A DNA stretch of 7,018 nt from an uncultured Lachnospiraceae bacterium (GTDB taxonomy: Bacteria > Bacillota > Clostridia > Lachnospirales > Lachnospiraceae), in the NCBI GenBank assembly GCA_958422845.1, contig CATZPU010000058.1, positions 1-7,018 on the forward strand, read 5' to 3'. Shown one piece after another: positions 5,281-7,018 of the stretch. Position 1 is the stretch's first letter; every line of letters begins with the position of its first letter. Made by a program: the position numbers and the translations under genes. Below the pieces are notes generated by a model. The model was given only the letters and a program-made list of their open reading frames with translations. It was not told the origin of the DNA and made no database searches.

Positions 5281-5937
5281 TTGACGATGGCGGCGCTTGC
5301 GGGTGCAATACTGCTGACTGCATGCACTTCATCGGATAAGCCGGAGCAGGCAGATAAAGCAGGGACGAATGGGACTTCTTCTGCAGTACAGACAACAGGA
5401 GAGCAGACAGCCGGAGCGGATGCATCTGCACAAAAGGATACATCGGGACAGAATGTTTCGGGCGGAGCGACAGATCAGAGCGCACAGAGTCAGCCGTCAT
5501 CTGAGCAGACAGCGCCGCAGGGCGATGTTTCTTCTGACGGAGCAGAGTCGGGAGAGGCGCAGAATGATGCGAACGGTACGGATGATGTGCCGCTGATCGA
5601 TTCCGGTGCAGGCAGTACGACAGAGTCGTCTGAGGGTCAGAACGGCGCAGGCAGCGATCAGACGTCACAGGACATTTGGAGCGGTACTTATAAAGGGGAA
5701 GAGGAGACGCTCAGTGTGACGTATCTGGACGAGAAATCATTCTCATTTTCATTTGCGCAGGCAGGAATTTCCGGTACAGCACAGCTTTCCGGTACGCAGG
5801 CAGTCTATAAGGGGGACGATCACCACGATGTCGTGTTTGGCATCAGCGGAGACACAGTCACGGTAACTGTATCGAGCGAGGAGGATTATGACGCGTCTGA
5901 ATCGCCGCTTAACGGAACATACGTAAAAGAGAGCTGA
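5281..5937 (+). CDS. Lipoprotein with low-complexity linker and C-terminal beta domain; start codon apparently lost
   Basis: From TTG 5281 the frame encodes 218 residues. A hydrophobic stretch ends in the lipobox LTAC (12-15), predicting a lipid-anchored Cys15 on the outer face of the membrane. Residues 16-130 form a Ser/Thr/Gly/Gln/Asp-rich disordered linker. Residues about 131-218 (from DIWSGTYKG, through FAQAGISGTAQLSG, to PLNGTYVKES) form a compact beta-type domain that I recognise from Clostridia lipoproteins but cannot name. Upstream of TTG the frame continues as NKRKKSLIL, the positively charged n-region a signal peptide needs. The base after AT of the expected ATGAAG is missing (AAATAAG at 5256-5262), although GGGGAGG sits at the right distance. 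The gene therefore looks intact except for its start. Either the start was lost or a sequencing error is present. Function unknown. Confidence 0.75.
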   Translation: MTMAALAGAILLTACTSSDKPEQADKAGTNGTSSAVQTTGEQTAGADASAQKDTSGQNVSGGATDQSAQSQPSSEQTAPQGDVSSDGAESGEAQNDANGTDDVPLIDSGAGSTTESSEGQNGAGSDQTSQDIWSGTYKGEEETLSVTYLDEKSFSFSFAQAGISGTAQLSGTQAVYKGDDHHDVVFGISGDTVTVTVSSEEDYDASESPLNGTYVKES

Positions 5938-6036
5938 TTAACGATGTGAATGATAAATGGAGCTGCGAATGTTGCTGTGAGCGGAGCAAACAGTAACGCA
6001 AAGGGGATACGATAACTGCAAATGATCGGATTCTTA

Positions 6037-6065
6037 TTGCAGCCGAAAATAAAAAGTGCTATGAT
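6037..6065 (+). promoter_or_regulatory. Extended -10 promoter for the PAP2 gene
   Basis: TTGCAG (6037-6042) and TATGAT (6060-6065) are separated by 17 bases, with TGC immediately before the -10 (6057-6059). Transcription should begin near 6072, about 50 bases before ATG 6121. The PAP2 gene is thus likely transcribed separately from the lipoprotein gene. Confidence 0.72.
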
Positions 6066-6120
6066 AAGAGCCGCAAAGTGAGCAGAGTGTGAAAAATGAT
6101 ACTGAATGGGGAGATGCAGT

Positions 6121-6804
6121 ATGAGTATAGAGCGTATAAAAGAGTGGTGCAGAAAGCATCCGTATGGCATGGCATTATGTTATCTTGTGTTTTATATGGC
6201 TGTCTTTCAATGGCTTGAAGCCAATGTAGAGCCGAAATATATCATCCACAGTAAGCTGGATGAGTTTATACCGTTTTGTGAGGTATTCATTATACCGTAT
6301 GTGTTCTGGTTTCCGTATGTGGCAGGTACGTTTCTCTGGTTTAAGAAACGCGGCTGGCAGGACTATTCCAGACTGTGTGCAATGATCTTTTCAGGACTTA
6401 CGATCTGTCTGATCATTTATTATATTTTCCCGACGGGATTGAATCTCCGTCTGGCAGCAGATACGCATGAGACGGGCTTCCTCTATAATATGGTAGGAAT
6501 GCTTCGGGCGATCGATACGCCGACGAATGTCTGTCCGTCTATCCATGTTATGAATACGGTCATGATCTTTCAGGCAATATGCAGTCTTGATCACCTGAAA
6601 TACAGAAAAGCGACGATCGCAGTTCATTTTGTGATCATGGTTCTTATCTGTGCTTCGACAGTAATGCTCGATCAGCATTCGATCATTGATGTGATCTGCG
6701 GAATTATGATGAGCTTCGTGATCCATGGACTTATCTATAAGGTAGAGTGGAAAGAAGCGTTAGCCTGCCGTAAGGCGAATGCAGAGATCAGAAAGATCTC
6801 GTAA
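6121..6804 (+). CDS. PAP2-superfamily membrane phosphatase/phosphotransferase, IPC-synthase-like
   Basis: This protein has 227 residues from ATG 6121, with GGGGAG (6108-6113) seven bases upstream. ATG 6106 overlaps that site and is unlikely. About six membrane segments are visible, near residues 15-33, 48-70, 88-106, 136-157, 163-183 and 188-208. The PAP2 motifs appear as PSIH (139-142), a variant of PSGH, and S179 followed by H186-x3-D190, matching SRx5Hx3D with Thr180 in place of Arg. The first motif (Kx6RP) is not clear. This pattern is like the inositolphosphorylceramide synthase/Aur1 branch of PAP2 rather than classic phosphatidate phosphatases. Family members cleave or transfer phosphate-linked head groups of membrane lipids or undecaprenyl pyrophosphate. 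The actual substrate cannot be told. It has its own promoter, and no convincing intrinsic terminator follows. Confidence 0.85.
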   Translation: MSIERIKEWCRKHPYGMALCYLVFYMAVFQWLEANVEPKYIIHSKLDEFIPFCEVFIIPYVFWFPYVAGTFLWFKKRGWQDYSRLCAMIFSGLTICLIIYYIFPTGLNLRLAADTHETGFLYNMVGMLRAIDTPTNVCPSIHVMNTVMIFQAICSLDHLKYRKATIAVHFVIMVLICASTVMLDQHSIIDVICGIMMSFVIHGLIYKVEWKEALACRKANAEIRKIS

Positions 6805-6851
6805 TGCTGTCAGCAGGTTTTCCGTTACAGGATCGGTATAGAAGAGGCTTC

Positions 6852-6896
6852 TTTATAAATTTATAAATTTAGCAAATTTTTTGAAAAAATTTCAAA
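6852..6896. repeat. AT-rich repeats upstream of the tRNA promoter, probable UP element
   Basis: TTTATAAA occurs twice in tandem (6852-6867). AAATTTTTT (6874-6882) and AAAAAATTT (6884-6892) are perfect nine-base arms around a single G. TTTGAAA (6880-6886) and TTTCAAA (6890-6896) form an overlapping inverted repeat. The block ends just before the -35 of the tRNA promoter, where A/T tracts stimulate polymerase through its alpha subunits. There is too little GC for a stable RNA hairpin. Confidence 0.5.
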
Positions 6897-6903
6897 TAAG
6901 TGC

Positions 6904-6933
6904 TTGACTTTTATATAGAAACCGTATTATAAT
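6904..6933 (+). promoter_or_regulatory. Strong promoter of the tRNA-Val gene or operon
   Basis: TTGACT (6904-6909) and perfect TATAAT (6928-6933) are separated by 18 bases. Transcription should begin near 6940. The leader then folds as GCGAG (6940-6944) with CTCGC (6955-6959) just ahead of the tRNA, as is common in tRNA precursors before RNase P cutting at 6965/6966. Confidence 0.85.
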
Positions 6934-6965
6934 AGCAAAGCGAGTTGAGAACAGCTCGCAAGCAT

Positions 6966-7018
6966 GGGGTCTTAGCTCAGCTGGGAGAGCATCTGCCTTA
7001 CAAGCAGAGGGTCATAGG
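6966..7018 (+). tRNA. tRNA-Val (anticodon UAC), 5' part; 3' end outside the window
   Basis: The acceptor arm GGGGTCT (6966-6972) is followed by TA, the D stem GCTC/GAGC (6975-6978, 6987-6990), the anticodon stem TCTGC/GCAGA (6992-6996, 7004-7008) and loop CTTACAA (6997-7003) with anticodon TAC at 6999-7001. The variable loop GGGTC and the first T-stem strand ATAGG (7014-7018) follow. Valine identity follows from the anticodon. The T loop, acceptor 3' strand and CCA are not in view. Confidence 0.93.

Noticed and set aside
5971..5997. Hairpin GTTGCTGT/ACAGTAAC after the lipoprotein gene, considered as a terminator or riboswitch
   Set aside because: It has eight pairs with one wobble but an 11-base loop and no T run on either strand. 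I compared the area with c-di-GMP riboswitch features and saw no match.
5886..6170. Hydrophobic 94-residue minus-strand frame (contains FAALIIALFIFG)
   Set aside because: It overlaps the ends of both neighbouring genes, lacks a ribosome binding site, and the intervening plus strand carries a good promoter for the PAP2 gene. It looks membrane-like, but I could not match it to a family.
6840..6852. AGAAG/CTTCT hairpin considered as the PAP2 terminator
   Set aside because: It has five pairs with a three-base loop, and the following T run is broken (TTTATAAATTT), too weak to call.

Overview
The window looks like a chromosomal segment from a Gram-positive Clostridia-type bacterium, most likely a Lachnospiraceae relative. 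This is inferred from the glutaminase end of a single-chain PurL, a very large membrane-anchored CapA-family protein with a bacterial Ig-like domain, the style of the small PAP2 protein, strong purine-rich ribosome binding sites and sigma-A type promoters. No database was consulted, so the taxonomic call is recognition only.

Layout. Positions 1-128 hold the 3' end of purL. Its stop codon overlaps by one base the start of a 912-residue CapA-family protein (128-2866), which is closed by a clear intrinsic terminator (2881-2910). A separate promoter (2987-3015) drives a 177-residue protein (3083-3616). That protein has the fold signature of REP-associated/IS200-like Y1 transposases but lacks the catalytic His-x-His pair and the aligned tyrosine.

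From about 3640 to 5080 the sequence is visibly richer in A+T. It carries a small basic protein overlapping a GNAT acetyltransferase (3906-4597), an opposite-strand frameshifted zinc-ribbon fragment (4655-4800), and the C-terminal scrap of a tyrosine recombinase (about 4820-5020). I read this block as the scar of an integrated element with surviving cargo. The small protein plus GNAT pair has the layout of a toxin-antitoxin module, but the small protein belongs to no antitoxin family I recognise.

From about 5240 the composition returns to that of the host. A lipoprotein (5281-5937) has apparently lost its normal start codon by a one-base deletion. A PAP2/IPC-synthase-like membrane protein (6121-6804) follows with its own extended -10 promoter. 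The window ends inside a tRNA-Val(UAC) gene (6966 to the end) with a consensus-like promoter and an AT-rich upstream element.

The genes do not form one pathway. The left end is purine synthesis followed by a cell-surface protein, the middle is mobile or accessory DNA, and the right end is envelope functions plus a tRNA. The most interesting items are the small-protein/GNAT pair, the catalytically stripped Y1-transposase-like gene, the 11-residue repeats in the CapA-family protein, and two apparent one-base deletions (zinc ribbon, lipoprotein start).
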